From Lysinibacillus parviboronicapiens (GTDB lineage Bacteria > Bacillota > Bacilli > Bacillales_A > Planococcaceae): 64,000 nucleotides of DNA. The notes under the pieces are model-generated. The model searched no databases. It had not been told where the DNA came from and saw nothing but the letters and a program-made list of their open reading frames with translations. Positions 25,527 to 34,533 of this stretch are shown piece by piece. The DNA lies in the NCBI RefSeq assembly GCF_003049575.1, contig NZ_PYWI01000004.1, forward strand, positions 62,001 through 126,000, given 5' to 3'. The position numbers were made by a program, and so were the translations under genes. Position 1 is the first letter of the stretch. The number at the start of each line of letters is the position of its first letter.

Positions 25527-26870
25527 ATGAAAAAACATTTTTTAACAACTACATTGGCACTCACATTAGGTTTTAGTTCATTGGGCATGATTCCAGCAGC
25601 CATGCACCCAATAGAAGTAGAGGCCGCAACTACAAATGCACAAAATAACGCTCAAGCCGTTGCAACGAAAGCGGACCAACTCATTCAAACAGGGAAAGGC
25701 TTAATTGGTAAGGCTACTTACAGCAATACAGAATACAAGTCTACATATCCTTACAAATTTTCGTGTGCTTCATTTTTAATGTATATTTTCGAGAAGAATG
25801 GTGTGGACCTTGGGACATATAATGAAAATTATATGATTCAGCAAGGGACATATGTTGCACGAAATCAATTACAAAAAGGGGATTTACTTTTCTTTAAGAG
25901 TAAAAAAACCGGAACAGATCCGGATCATGTAGGCATGTATATTGGCGACAATAAAATGATTCACATGGCTGATACTAAGCAAAATATCGTTATTTCTGAT
26001 TTAAATAGCAAGCCGTATTATACAGAAAATTATGTATCAGCACGAAGAGTCTTACCTACTCTACTGTCAGCTAATCCTGCAACGAAGGGCGATAAAATTG
26101 TTGAAAACGCCTTAAATTATAAAAATAAAGTGACAATGAGCTCAACAAATAATGAATCAAATCTACGCTTTACAGCTCCAGGGTTTGTAGACTTTGTCTA
26201 TCGTAAAAGTGGCGTGAATCTTGGTACAACAACCTTAAAGGAACAAATGAAAGTAGGAACAACAGTTTCTCGTGCCAATTTAAAGAAAGGTGATTTAGTA
26301 TTCTTTAATAGTATAAAGGGCTCTCAAACGCCTTCACTTGTAGCTATCTACGCTGGGGATCACCGTATCATCATTCCAAATTCAGACGGTGTTATGACAA
26401 GAGTGTTATTTGTTGACTATTATGCTGAGCACTATATTACTGCAAAACGCGTTTTTTCTGGAAACTCAACGCCGATTGCCAACGCACCATCAGCTTCTGC
26501 TGATAAAATCATCGCTACTGCTTCTAGTATGACGGGTAAAGCAAAATTTGGTTATTCGTATAATGAAAGCTCACTGACATTTACAAGTGCAGGGTTTACC
26601 TATTATGTCTTTAAAAAGCATGGTATTGATTTAAAAGATAAACTAGCAAGTAAACAAGCGTTAGCTGGGAAAAGCGTGCAAAAAACTCAGCTACAAAAAG
26701 GTGATCTACTGTTCTTCTCCACAAATAATGGTGGTCAGCAAATTACACAAACAGGGATTTATCTTGGCGGCAATCAATATATTAGCATGACTTCTAATAA
26801 TATAGTGAAACAAAGTCTGAATTCTACATGGGCAAAACAAAACTATGTTTCTGCTCGCCGTGTATTATAG
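25527..26870 (+). CDS. Secreted protein with three NlpC/P60-like repeats, one active
   Basis: 447 aa from ATG 25527, with AGGAGGT ten bases upstream. A signal peptide (MKKHFLTTTLALTLGFSSLG, cut after VEA) precedes three ~125-residue NlpC/P60-like domains. Repeat 1 keeps the catalytic Cys (FSCASF), His (DHVGMYIG) and third polar His (MIHMAD). In repeat 2 these become FTAPGF, SLVAIYAG and IIIPNS; in repeat 3 FTSAGF, TQTGIYLG and YISMTS. So only the first can be a peptidoglycan endopeptidase, and the other two probably bind wall or dimerise. A terminator follows at 26975. Confidence 0.88.
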   Translation: MKKHFLTTTLALTLGFSSLGMIPAAMHPIEVEAATTNAQNNAQAVATKADQLIQTGKGLIGKATYSNTEYKSTYPYKFSCASFLMYIFEKNGVDLGTYNENYMIQQGTYVARNQLQKGDLLFFKSKKTGTDPDHVGMYIGDNKMIHMADTKQNIVISDLNSKPYYTENYVSARRVLPTLLSANPATKGDKIVENALNYKNKVTMSSTNNESNLRFTAPGFVDFVYRKSGVNLGTTTLKEQMKVGTTVSRANLKKGDLVFFNSIKGSQTPSLVAIYAGDHRIIIPNSDGVMTRVLFVDYYAEHYITAKRVFSGNSTPIANAPSASADKIIATASSMTGKAKFGYSYNESSLTFTSAGFTYYVFKKHGIDLKDKLASKQALAGKSVQKTQLQKGDLLFFSTNNGGQQITQTGIYLGGNQYISMTSNNIVKQSLNSTWAKQNYVSARRVL

Positions 26871-26974
26871 TGTAAATTACTTTAGCTATGTCCCATAAAT
26901 GGATCGAGTCAGCTAGGTAGTAGTATACGCTGAAAATATCACACATTGTTATTCTTTGCTTAACTTCCATACAG

Positions 26975-27012
26975 AAAGGGGGTGTCTCAAATGACTTTGA
27001 GGCACCCCCTTT
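26975..27012. terminator. Bidirectional terminator between convergent genes
   Basis: AAAGGGGGTGTCTCAAA and TTTGAGGCACCCCCTTT form a 17-pair stem with a tiny loop, between the NlpC/P60 gene (+) and the first MurF-like gene (-). Confidence 0.85.
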
Positions 27013-27022
27013 CCCTACCTTA

Positions 27023-28408
27023 TTATATATCTTTTAAGTTATTGGCAAATTCAATCATGGATCTACTAGACATCGGACCCTTTATCAGCACAATCGTATC
27101 ACGGTCAAGTTTTGGCTTGAGTACATCTAAAACTCCTGTAACATCAGTAAAAATATGAACATCTGCATTTGTTCCATCTTTCTTCGCTTGCTTCGCTATA
27201 TCTTCCGCTCTTTTGCCAATGGTAATAAGGGTATGAATATTTCTTTGAGCCACCATCGAGCCGATCTCACGATGATACTTTTCTTCGAAATTGCCTAATC
27301 GCTTAATATCCCCGAGTACTAGGATTACTTTTTTCTCTTTTCCAATCGTATCTAAAACCTTCAAGGCTGCCTCAACAGAAGTAGGGTTATTTGTCCATGT
27401 ATCATCTACAATGGTACAGTCACCAATCCCTGTTGAAAACTCTAGGTGTCTTGCCATCGGCTTAAACGTTCGTAAACGAGAAATGGCATTATTGATAGTC
27501 ATGCCCATTTCTTTTACAGCCGCTATGGCCGCTAGTGCATTGTATACTTGGTGTTCGCCGTATCCAGGAACAAAAATACTATACTTTTTATCGAACATTT
27601 GCAGTTCAAATCTCATGCCTGTTTTTGTAAATTGAATTTTAGATGCTCTGTAATCTGCCTGTTGCTGTATGCCTATCGTAATAATCTTGCCTTTAAAATC
27701 CTGCAAAGGGACCTTTTTGGTATTTTCATCATCACCATTGATGATTAACGTACCCCCTTCTGTTAATCCTTCTACGATTTCGGATTTCGCCTTGATATAA
27801 CCTTCAAGGTTTTTACAGCCATCTAAATGATGCACACCAATATTTGTGATAATGCCTATCGTAGGTTGGTAAATCATGCATTGATGTTTAATATTACCTG
27901 TATTCCCCAAACCTAGCTCGAAAACAGCTGCTTGTGTTGAGTCATCAATGCCAGTCAGATATGGTAAGGATTGACGTGGCTCATTTTTACTGCTCACAGA
28001 TGCCTGCACATTCCAGTCCTTACTTGCGATATGCTTAATCATTTCTTTTGTTGTTGTTTTCCCACATGTTCCTGTTAAGGCTACAACAGGAATTTGGAAA
28101 AGACTTCTGTAATATTCGATAAACTTCCAATAGGCCTGCACAATACTTTTCACCTGTAGTACAGTCGTATTCGCAAGTGCGTTTTTCAGCTCTGATGAAG
28201 TCTTATCTGAAATGACAAGGGATGGCCCCTTTTTGTCTATTTCCTTCCAGTTGATTGCATCGCTTTTATTCACAAACATAAGTGTATTGCTTTGTGTTAA
28301 ATCATGCCGATGATAATAAATCGCATGTTGCACAAACCATTTTTCCGAACCATTCAATAGTTCTGCTTGCAGTAAGTTCCTTATATCTTTCACACTTATA
28401 TTTTGCAA
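27023..28408 (-). CDS. MurF-like Mur ligase (1), non-canonical
   Basis: 461 aa. The central ATPase domain has the P-loop TGTCGKTTTKEM (~112-123) and TNIGVHHLDGCKNLEGYIKA with AKSEIV, where the Lys is the usual carbamylated residue; the C-terminal domain starts near FKPMARHLEF. Mur ligases join an amino acid or peptide to a carboxylate with ATP. The N-terminal ~85 residues are MurF-like in place but lack the DSR and DGH motifs that bind UDP-sugar in true MurF, so the substrate is probably different. The start is TTG 28408 (GGGGGCGG seven bases upstream); ATG 28429 has no ribosome site. Its product is a close paralogue of the next gene's. Confidence 0.85.
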   Translation of the reverse strand: MQNISVKDIRNLLQAELLNGSEKWFVQHAIYYHRHDLTQSNTLMFVNKSDAINWKEIDKKGPSLVISDKTSSELKNALANTTVLQVKSIVQAYWKFIEYYRSLFQIPVVALTGTCGKTTTKEMIKHIASKDWNVQASVSSKNEPRQSLPYLTGIDDSTQAAVFELGLGNTGNIKHQCMIYQPTIGIITNIGVHHLDGCKNLEGYIKAKSEIVEGLTEGGTLIINGDDENTKKVPLQDFKGKIITIGIQQQADYRASKIQFTKTGMRFELQMFDKKYSIFVPGYGEHQVYNALAAIAAVKEMGMTINNAISRLRTFKPMARHLEFSTGIGDCTIVDDTWTNNPTSVEAALKVLDTIGKEKKVILVLGDIKRLGNFEEKYHREIGSMVAQRNIHTLITIGKRAEDIAKQAKKDGTNADVHIFTDVTGVLDVLKPKLDRDTIVLIKGPMSSRSMIEFANNLKDI

Positions 28409-28625
28409 GTTAACTCCGCCCCCTCTCATAATAGTATGAAATGTGATTTCTGGACGATTGGGTAGTGCACGACCAATCCTTCCAAATGGCTAGCATTTTC
28501 TATCATTCTTTATCTTCTATTGGAGCGCTCCTTTCTAGTAGAATAATATACAATATTATCGACTACTCACGTGTGGCACAGTTTTTATCACGTTAAACGT
28601 GTAGGTCACTCACCTTGAGCGCCTC

Positions 28626-30026
28626 CTATTCAGACCGAAATGATGACTTTACCTTTAATTCTGTTGCCAATTTAGATATTTGCTTACTATACATATCTCC
28701 TTTAATGAGCAAAATGGTATTTTCGTCCACGATGTCATGCAATAGATCATAGACGAGCGTAGTATTTTTAAACGTATAAACAGGTGCCCTAAATCCTAAC
28801 CTCACTGCCTGATCTGCCATAATACGTGCATGTTCTCCTATGGTAATGAGCACATCTACGCCAATGCGATATATGAGCTCTCCTGCTTGCTCGTGAATGA
28901 TATAACCCCAAGATCCTAGATCCGTAATCGTGCCGATTACCGCTATCTTTTTCTTGCCTTCCCCTAGCGAATTTAATACATTTAGTGCGGCTTCTAAGGA
29001 AGTAGTTGTAATACTCCATGTATCATCCAATAATATGGAATGATTAATGCCTTCAAATTTCTGTAGTTGCTTATTTAATTGTCTAAATGTATACAATTGT
29101 CTGGCGGCTACTGGAATCGGCACACCTAGCTCACTAACAGCTGCTAATGCAGCAAGTGCGTTATATACTTGATGCTCACCAAATCCAGGGACGAATATTT
29201 CATAGGCCAACCAGTTATGATGAACCGTAAAGTGCATGCCATTTTGACCGTAGCGAATATTACTCGCTCTAAAATCACAGGATGCATCCTTGCCAATCTT
29301 AATAATGCATCCTTGGAATTTCGACAAATCAATTTTTTGTGTGTTAACATCCTCAGCATTCAAAATTAATGAACCAGTAGGGTCGATAATATCCACCATT
29401 TCACCTTTCGCCTGGATATAACCTTCTAGAGTTTTACAGTAGTTTAAATGATGGGCTCCTATATTCGTAATAATGCCAATTGTCGGCTTGAAGTATTTTC
29501 CTGCATTCGTTACATCCCCCGGCGAACCAACAGCTGTTTCAAAAACCGCTGCCTCGGTTTCATCGTCAATGCGAAGTAAATACTGCAAAGAGGCTGTTCT
29601 GGAATTACTACTTAACGTAGTCGCCGTCACTTTTTTTCCGGCAGAAAGTATATGTTTGATCATTTCCTTTGTCGTTGTTTTTCCAGAAGTACCCGTAATG
29701 GCTATAATCGGGATATCAAATTGGCTACGGTAAAAATGTACAAATTTCCAATAGGCCTCATCAGTATTCATTACTTTAATGATGATTACATGCCTAGGAA
29801 TTTCATCTTGGCTATATGACCGATTCGTTACAATCACAAGAGGCACAAGTGACTCAAGTGTTTTCCAATTAACAATACGTTTATTTGTAAAAAGGGCCGT
29901 ATTCGGTTTTTTTACTTGTTTTAGTCGATATGCGCCGTACTGGATAAGTACTTCATCTGACCCTTGCACCAATTCCCCTGTAGTAATCGCTGTTAAATTC
30001 TTCACCGAAAGAGGCTTCATATCCAT
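28626..30026 (-). CDS. MurF-like Mur ligase (2), non-canonical
   Basis: 466 aa. The P-loop is TGTSGKTTTKEM (~111-122); TNIGAHHLNYCKTLEGYIQA and AKGEMVD carry the metal/His and carbamylated-Lys positions. It shares layout and many blocks with the paralogue at 27023 (VPGFGEHQVYNALAALAAV against VPGYGEHQVYNALAAIAAV). Its N-terminal domain likewise lacks the usual UDP-MurNAc-binding motifs. AAAGGAG lies five bases before the ATG. The 217-base gap to the next MurF-like gene could hold a separate promoter. It is divergent from the ATP-grasp gene at 30172. Confidence 0.85.
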   Translation of the reverse strand: MDMKPLSVKNLTAITTGELVQGSDEVLIQYGAYRLKQVKKPNTALFTNKRIVNWKTLESLVPLVIVTNRSYSQDEIPRHVIIIKVMNTDEAYWKFVHFYRSQFDIPIIAITGTSGKTTTKEMIKHILSAGKKVTATTLSSNSRTASLQYLLRIDDETEAAVFETAVGSPGDVTNAGKYFKPTIGIITNIGAHHLNYCKTLEGYIQAKGEMVDIIDPTGSLILNAEDVNTQKIDLSKFQGCIIKIGKDASCDFRASNIRYGQNGMHFTVHHNWLAYEIFVPGFGEHQVYNALAALAAVSELGVPIPVAARQLYTFRQLNKQLQKFEGINHSILLDDTWSITTTSLEAALNVLNSLGEGKKKIAVIGTITDLGSWGYIIHEQAGELIYRIGVDVLITIGEHARIMADQAVRLGFRAPVYTFKNTTLVYDLLHDIVDENTILLIKGDMYSKQISKLATELKVKSSFRSE

Positions 30027-30171
30027 TCACACTCCTTTCTTCTCTAGTATATGTACGGCGATAAAAGTTGCTTGGATGTAGACATGATACATAACTAGAA
30101 GAAAACTATTTGTATGCATATATATAAAATGTAGATTAAGAATCCAAGTACCAATTAAGGGAGTGATATAA

Positions 30172-31377
30172 CTGAAAGCCATTATATTTATCGGTACAAA
30201 CAAATCCGGGTCAAGTCGTGAAGCCATAAGAGCAGCAGAGAAATTGGGCTACTTGACTGTACTTTTCACAAATAATGAAAAGCAATTACAGCAGAGAAAA
30301 GCCTATCCAGATATTCATAAAATGATTTTTATTGATACGTCAGATATAGAAGAAATGAAAGATAAAATTTACGATTTATCTAAAATTGGCTTAGACATTA
30401 AAACGATTGTTAGTTTTGTAGACCCTTATGTCCATATTGCTTCTATTTTATGTGATGAATTTTGTGACAATTATACGTCGTCTGAAGCCATTGAAATGAT
30501 GGAAGATAAAGAGAAAACCAGGAATTTCTTAAAGGATCAACCATATTCGCCAGAGTTTTTCCTAATAAAACCCCATGAATCACTTACTAAAAAAATGGTC
30601 TATCCACTAATTGTGAAATCTCCAAAATCAACAGGCTCTAAAGATGTACTGTTAGCGGAAGATGAAAGCCAACTAGATAAGCACCTGCGTTTTCTCCGAA
30701 GTAAAAATCCCGGTGAAACAATGATGATTGAAGAATATATAGAAGGTCCTCAATATTTAGTAGAGGCATTCGTGTATAAGCGGCAAGCGCATATTATCGG
30801 CATTATCGAACAAGAGATTACGCAAGGTAAACGTTTTATTATTACCGGTTATGGTGTGCTCGCAGAAGTTCCGAATGATATTCAAACAGGGATTGAAGAG
30901 GTGCTCCATTCCATCGTCAAAGCATTTAATATTGAAAATGGCACACTGCATTTAGAGCTTCGTTTAACCAAAAATGGCTGGAAGCTCATTGAAATCAACC
31001 CTCGAATTTCAGGTGGAGCTATGAATAATATGCTTCTCGCTGCATTTGGATTTAGCTTAGTGGAAGAAACACTCAAACTATTTTTGGGTGAACATCCTAA
31101 TGTCAATCCAAGGCATAAAAAATTCATCTTTACAAAATACGTTATTATCGACAGTAGAGGCATTTTAGAGAGAGTCATCGGAAAAACAAGAGCAACTAAC
31201 GCCACAAATGTAGTGGAAGTATATGTGAAGCCTAGAAAAGGCACAATTCTAACCCCACCTTTATCGATGGGACATCGCTATGCCTATGTCATTGCAGAGG
31301 GTGCCACATTAGCGGAAGCTCAAAACAACGCGACTACCGCTGCAAAGGAAATTAAATTTCTTCTAAAAGCACTATAA
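30172..31377 (+). CDS. ATP-grasp amide ligase with apparent CTG start
   Basis: 401 aa from CTG 30172. The N-terminal Rossmann-like strand (KAIIFIGTNKSGSSREAI) lies upstream of any ATG/GTG/TTG, an in-frame TAA abuts the CTG, and AAGGGAG is eight bases before it, so CTG is the only start giving a complete fold. The ATP-grasp core follows: PLIVKSPKSTGSKDVLLAED, MMIEEYIEGPQYLVEAFV, and the metal-binding LHLELRL and KLIEINPRISGG. It resembles L-amino-acid ligases and carboxylate-amine ligases, which make peptides through acyl phosphates. It is divergent from MurF-like (2) and convergent with the fusion gene. Confidence 0.85.
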   Translation: MKAIIFIGTNKSGSSREAIRAAEKLGYLTVLFTNNEKQLQQRKAYPDIHKMIFIDTSDIEEMKDKIYDLSKIGLDIKTIVSFVDPYVHIASILCDEFCDNYTSSEAIEMMEDKEKTRNFLKDQPYSPEFFLIKPHESLTKKMVYPLIVKSPKSTGSKDVLLAEDESQLDKHLRFLRSKNPGETMMIEEYIEGPQYLVEAFVYKRQAHIIGIIEQEITQGKRFIITGYGVLAEVPNDIQTGIEEVLHSIVKAFNIENGTLHLELRLTKNGWKLIEINPRISGGAMNNMLLAAFGFSLVEETLKLFLGEHPNVNPRHKKFIFTKYVIIDSRGILERVIGKTRATNATNVVEVYVKPRKGTILTPPLSMGHRYAYVIAEGATLAEAQNNATTAAKEIKFLLKAL

Positions 31378-31520
31378 ATACCAACGTAGTCAATAACCAA
31401 AATCAACTGTAAAAAATGTTCTCAGCCCCTTCCTAGTCCCTCTGTAAAATCTACTAATCACCAGTACTCTATTAGCTGTTTTTCAAAAAACCAATGCACT
31501 TTGTGAAACAAAACAAATAT

Positions 31521-31562
31521 CCCGAATAATTGCCACTCACTTAGGCAGTTACTCGGGTTTTT
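31521..31562. terminator. Bidirectional terminator between convergent ligase genes
   Basis: CCCGAATAATTGCC and GGCAGTTACTCGGG form a 14-pair stem with two G-T pairs, followed by TTTTT on the plus strand, and end five bases before the stop of the fusion gene. Confidence 0.8.
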
Positions 31563-31566
31563 AAAG

Positions 31567-33735
31567 TTATGCTTGATATGTTTGATCTAAAAATTTAACC
31601 GTTTCAAACATATTTGTTTTACTAGCGCCCTTTACTAAAATAGTATCATGCGGTTTCACGATTTTTTCTAATAGCTTATGCAACTCATCTTTATTCGTAT
31701 AATGATAAATATTCGCTTTATTCATCCCTTTTGCTAGCGCTGCTGCCCCCATCTCTTCTGTGCGAAATCCATAGGTTATTAAAATGTCAATTTCTTGCTC
31801 ACAAATGTACTCGCCCACTTTACGATATTCTTGCTCGCGTAAATCCCCTAGTTCTCGCATCTGGCCAATGATAGCAATTTTTCGATTTTTAGCGATGTTG
31901 GTAAGTACATCAATCGCAGCTCGTACGCCTTGTGGATGTGAGTGAACAGTATCATCAATAACTGTAATTTGATCACGGCAATTATACAGGGTTAACCTTC
32001 TTGGTGGCTTTTTAAAGTTTAGACCCGCTTTAATTTCCAGTGGACTAACTCCTAAATAATCGGCAACAGCAATAGCATTAAGTGCATTATATACATGGTG
32101 TTCCCCTAAGATTGGAATATATAAGGCTATTTCTTGCCCTTGGAGATTCATCTTAAAGCTCATGCCACTTTCCTTATATTGAATATCATATGCCTGATAG
32201 GTAGCATCCGTATGGATACCAACAGTCAGTATTTCACCTTGGAATTGCTGTGTCGATAAATACTTAGAATTATCGTCATCCTTATTTAAAATAAGCAAGC
32301 CTTTTTGGTTCATGCCATGGATTAATTCTGATTTTGCCATTGCCACTTTCCGAACATCCCCATCAAAGTTCCCAACATGCGCCAGACCGATATTTGTGAC
32401 GATACTTATATTCGGTTGGATGATGCTACAGTGATTTGTGATAATGCCCGGATATGCCATGCCATATTCAAGCACAACTGCTTCATGCGATGAATCTATC
32501 TCTTGCGCATGTTTTTTTGTATGCTCTGTGGTGTTCCAATAATCTTTTGACTCAAATACTTTCCATTTTGTTGAGAGAATAGAGGCAAGAAATGCCTTCG
32601 ATGTTGTCTTGCCAGCACTTCCGGTAATCGCGATAATCGGTAAGCCTAGTGCTGTGTCTAAATTTTTGTATTTTCGTTCCATTATTTCTTGTTTAATGAC
32701 ATTGTGGTTTTGTGCAAGATACATGGCATAGCGAATCGAATGTACGACAACGTCTAATTCTAAATAAAATGCAGGCGGGCATCCTGGACGCCAGTTTACT
32801 TCATACATCCAAATCTTTTGTTGTTCATCTAATCCGACATCTATGCCTATTTCGTCAATGACCTCTCCAAATTTCTCCATTTGTATGTCATCTAAATGAT
32901 GTGCCAAGGACATGGCAAAATGTTCCAATGTGCGCCGAATATTATAAGCTTCATCTTTAAATTCCTGCTCCAAAAAAGGATCTAAATAGTTCGTAAAACC
33001 ACCGCTGTTTATATTGGGTATAATGGAGCCGTTTGGGGCTATTCGTGGATAGACGGTCGTTACCACCCACTTACCCTCTCCGTTTTTTTGCACATGGAGA
33101 CGGAAATCATAAACTTGCCCCGATTTTGTCATAGATTTAATGTAGGGCTGCATAATAAACGTCCCTGAAGCAAGCTGCTCCTTTAATAATTCATTTAATT
33201 GAGCCAACGTATAATTTCTTTTTTCACTGTTTACCCTCACTTCAAAGGCATTACCGATTTTCGTAATAAAATAGATGCCCTTTCCTTTTCGTCCATCAAT
33301 CGGTTTAAACACAGCCCTTTTATAATGGGCAATAAAGTTATGGAATTTTTCCACATTCCCCACCATTTCGGACGGAATCAAATAATGCGCAAATTCTTTT
33401 GCCGCTTTTAGACGCTCCATCACATTCCATTTATTCCCTATAGAATGTGTTGTAAACGGGATTTCCTTTTTCAATTTTTCTATGATAGCTTTAGATACTG
33501 AGAGTTTTTCAGGACTTCCTGCATTATAAATAACATCCGGAAAGGGCATTACACGCTCGTGCCACTGCCCCTCTTCATATACTTTCCCCTTAATGGTACG
33601 GTTGTCAAAGTTTACACTTTTAGGGGTAAAGTAAAAAAATTGAGCCCCTTCGGCTCTTGCAACTGCTGCATATGCATATGACTTGATAACCGTTTTAGGA
33701 TCTAGTCGATGATGCAACATTCCAATAATCGTCAT
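31567..33735 (-). CDS. Fusion: YheC/D-type ATP-grasp domain plus Mur ligase domain
   Basis: 722 aa. Residues ~1-345 match YheC/YheD, spore-coat-associated ATP-grasp proteins: IGMLHHRLDP, the ATP-binding FKPIDGRKGKGIYFI (~143-157), FIMQPYIKS, DFRLHVQKNGEGKW and the metal-binding MYEVNWRPGCPPAF (~310-323). From ~365 a Mur ligase begins with P-loop TGSAGKTTSK (371-380), TNIGLAHVGNFDGD, the Lys of AMAKSEL, and a C-terminal domain through the end. No separate MurF N-terminal domain is present; the ATP-grasp unit replaces it. ATP-grasp plus Mur ligase in one chain is the plan of cyanophycin synthetase, although the ATP-grasp type here differs. AGGAAGGAAGG precedes the start. Confidence 0.88.
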   Translation of the reverse strand: MTIIGMLHHRLDPKTVIKSYAYAAVARAEGAQFFYFTPKSVNFDNRTIKGKVYEEGQWHERVMPFPDVIYNAGSPEKLSVSKAIIEKLKKEIPFTTHSIGNKWNVMERLKAAKEFAHYLIPSEMVGNVEKFHNFIAHYKRAVFKPIDGRKGKGIYFITKIGNAFEVRVNSEKRNYTLAQLNELLKEQLASGTFIMQPYIKSMTKSGQVYDFRLHVQKNGEGKWVVTTVYPRIAPNGSIIPNINSGGFTNYLDPFLEQEFKDEAYNIRRTLEHFAMSLAHHLDDIQMEKFGEVIDEIGIDVGLDEQQKIWMYEVNWRPGCPPAFYLELDVVVHSIRYAMYLAQNHNVIKQEIMERKYKNLDTALGLPIIAITGSAGKTTSKAFLASILSTKWKVFESKDYWNTTEHTKKHAQEIDSSHEAVVLEYGMAYPGIITNHCSIIQPNISIVTNIGLAHVGNFDGDVRKVAMAKSELIHGMNQKGLLILNKDDDNSKYLSTQQFQGEILTVGIHTDATYQAYDIQYKESGMSFKMNLQGQEIALYIPILGEHHVYNALNAIAVADYLGVSPLEIKAGLNFKKPPRRLTLYNCRDQITVIDDTVHSHPQGVRAAIDVLTNIAKNRKIAIIGQMRELGDLREQEYRKVGEYICEQEIDILITYGFRTEEMGAAALAKGMNKANIYHYTNKDELHKLLEKIVKPHDTILVKGASKTNMFETVKFLDQTYQA

Positions 33736-33843
33736 GCATAACCTTCCTTCCTTTAGATTCTCTCTTTATTAAATTCAGCCAATGCACTAGCATGTAGACA
33801 GATGCTCTAGTTTCCAAATTATTTTAGTAGTTTTAACGAGACC

Positions 33844-34275
33844 TTACCATTTAGGCTCAATAATGATCTTTCTTTTTAATAAGTCTGGGTTTAATAGCTG
33901 AATGGCAGATATACTACTTAAATCAATGGATTTTTCAGTAGATGTTCTCTCTAACCTCACAACATCTGCATTTGAATCCGTCTCATTCCCTTCATAATCA
34001 TAGGCCCGTAACAACGAAATAGTGCCACGACAGCGCTCTTTATCGATAGATTCTATACGAAAATACTCTGTTTCAAATTGCTTCCCCGTATCTAATAATC
34101 TTAAGTGAGCACCGTTGTTCGTTATTAAAAATAATGGAATGGTATCACTACCAACTATTTTCATCAGTAATTGACCATAATATTTAGAATGAAAATTCGT
34201 TATCACATCCTGGAGTGCTTTTATATCGCTTAACGCTTCACATACAAAATGCTTTCTTCCTTTTTCAATGCTCAA
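33844..34275 (-). CDS. CotY/CotZ/ExsY-like spore protein, cysteine-poor
   Basis: 143 aa. It follows the CotZ/ExsY plan: an N-terminal helix (CEALSDIKALQDVI), the strand IPLFLITNNGAHLRL, then EYFRIESIDKERCRGTISLL, and the terminal IDLSSISAIQLL that matches the family block IDLSCFCAIQCL. Family members assemble the outer coat or exosporium by disulfides and are rich in Cys; here only two Cys remain. TTG at 34275 has GGGAGGAG ten bases upstream. It lies 108 bases upstream of the ATP-grasp/Mur fusion on the same strand, so the two may be co-expressed during sporulation. Confidence 0.75.
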   Translation of the reverse strand: MSIEKGRKHFVCEALSDIKALQDVITNFHSKYYGQLLMKIVGSDTIPLFLITNNGAHLRLLDTGKQFETEYFRIESIDKERCRGTISLLRAYDYEGNETDSNADVVRLERTSTEKSIDLSSISAIQLLNPDLLKRKIIIEPKW

Positions 34276-34483
34276 CCCTTTCCAGCTCCTCCCTAGTCCA
34301 TTTCAGCAATTTGTAAACACTTGACCGAAGACAGAATTATATTTAACCTTTCTCGTTATAATATGTAGGGCGAAGGAATATGACGACATGTTTTGCAAAA
34401 GGAACGACAAAAAAATGCCTCTTAACGTACAGGCATCCACTGTTGCTAGGTTGTAGGAAACATTAGATTTCCACACATTCAAT

Positions 34484-34512
34484 AAAAAAACGTCCAAAAT
34501 AATGGACGTTTT
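34484..34512 (-). terminator. Rho-independent terminator of the SMR operon
   Basis: AAAACGTCCA and TGGACGTTTT form a perfect ten-pair stem with a six-base loop; on the minus strand seven T residues follow. A second small hairpin, ATGCCT...AGGCAT, lies at 34413-34434. Confidence 0.88.
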
Positions 34513-34533
34513 ATCTTGCTGTATAAATTTATT

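Noticed and set aside
30244-31377. ATP-grasp gene starting at TTG 30244
   Set aside because: This start has no ribosome site and drops the conserved first strand encoded from 30172.
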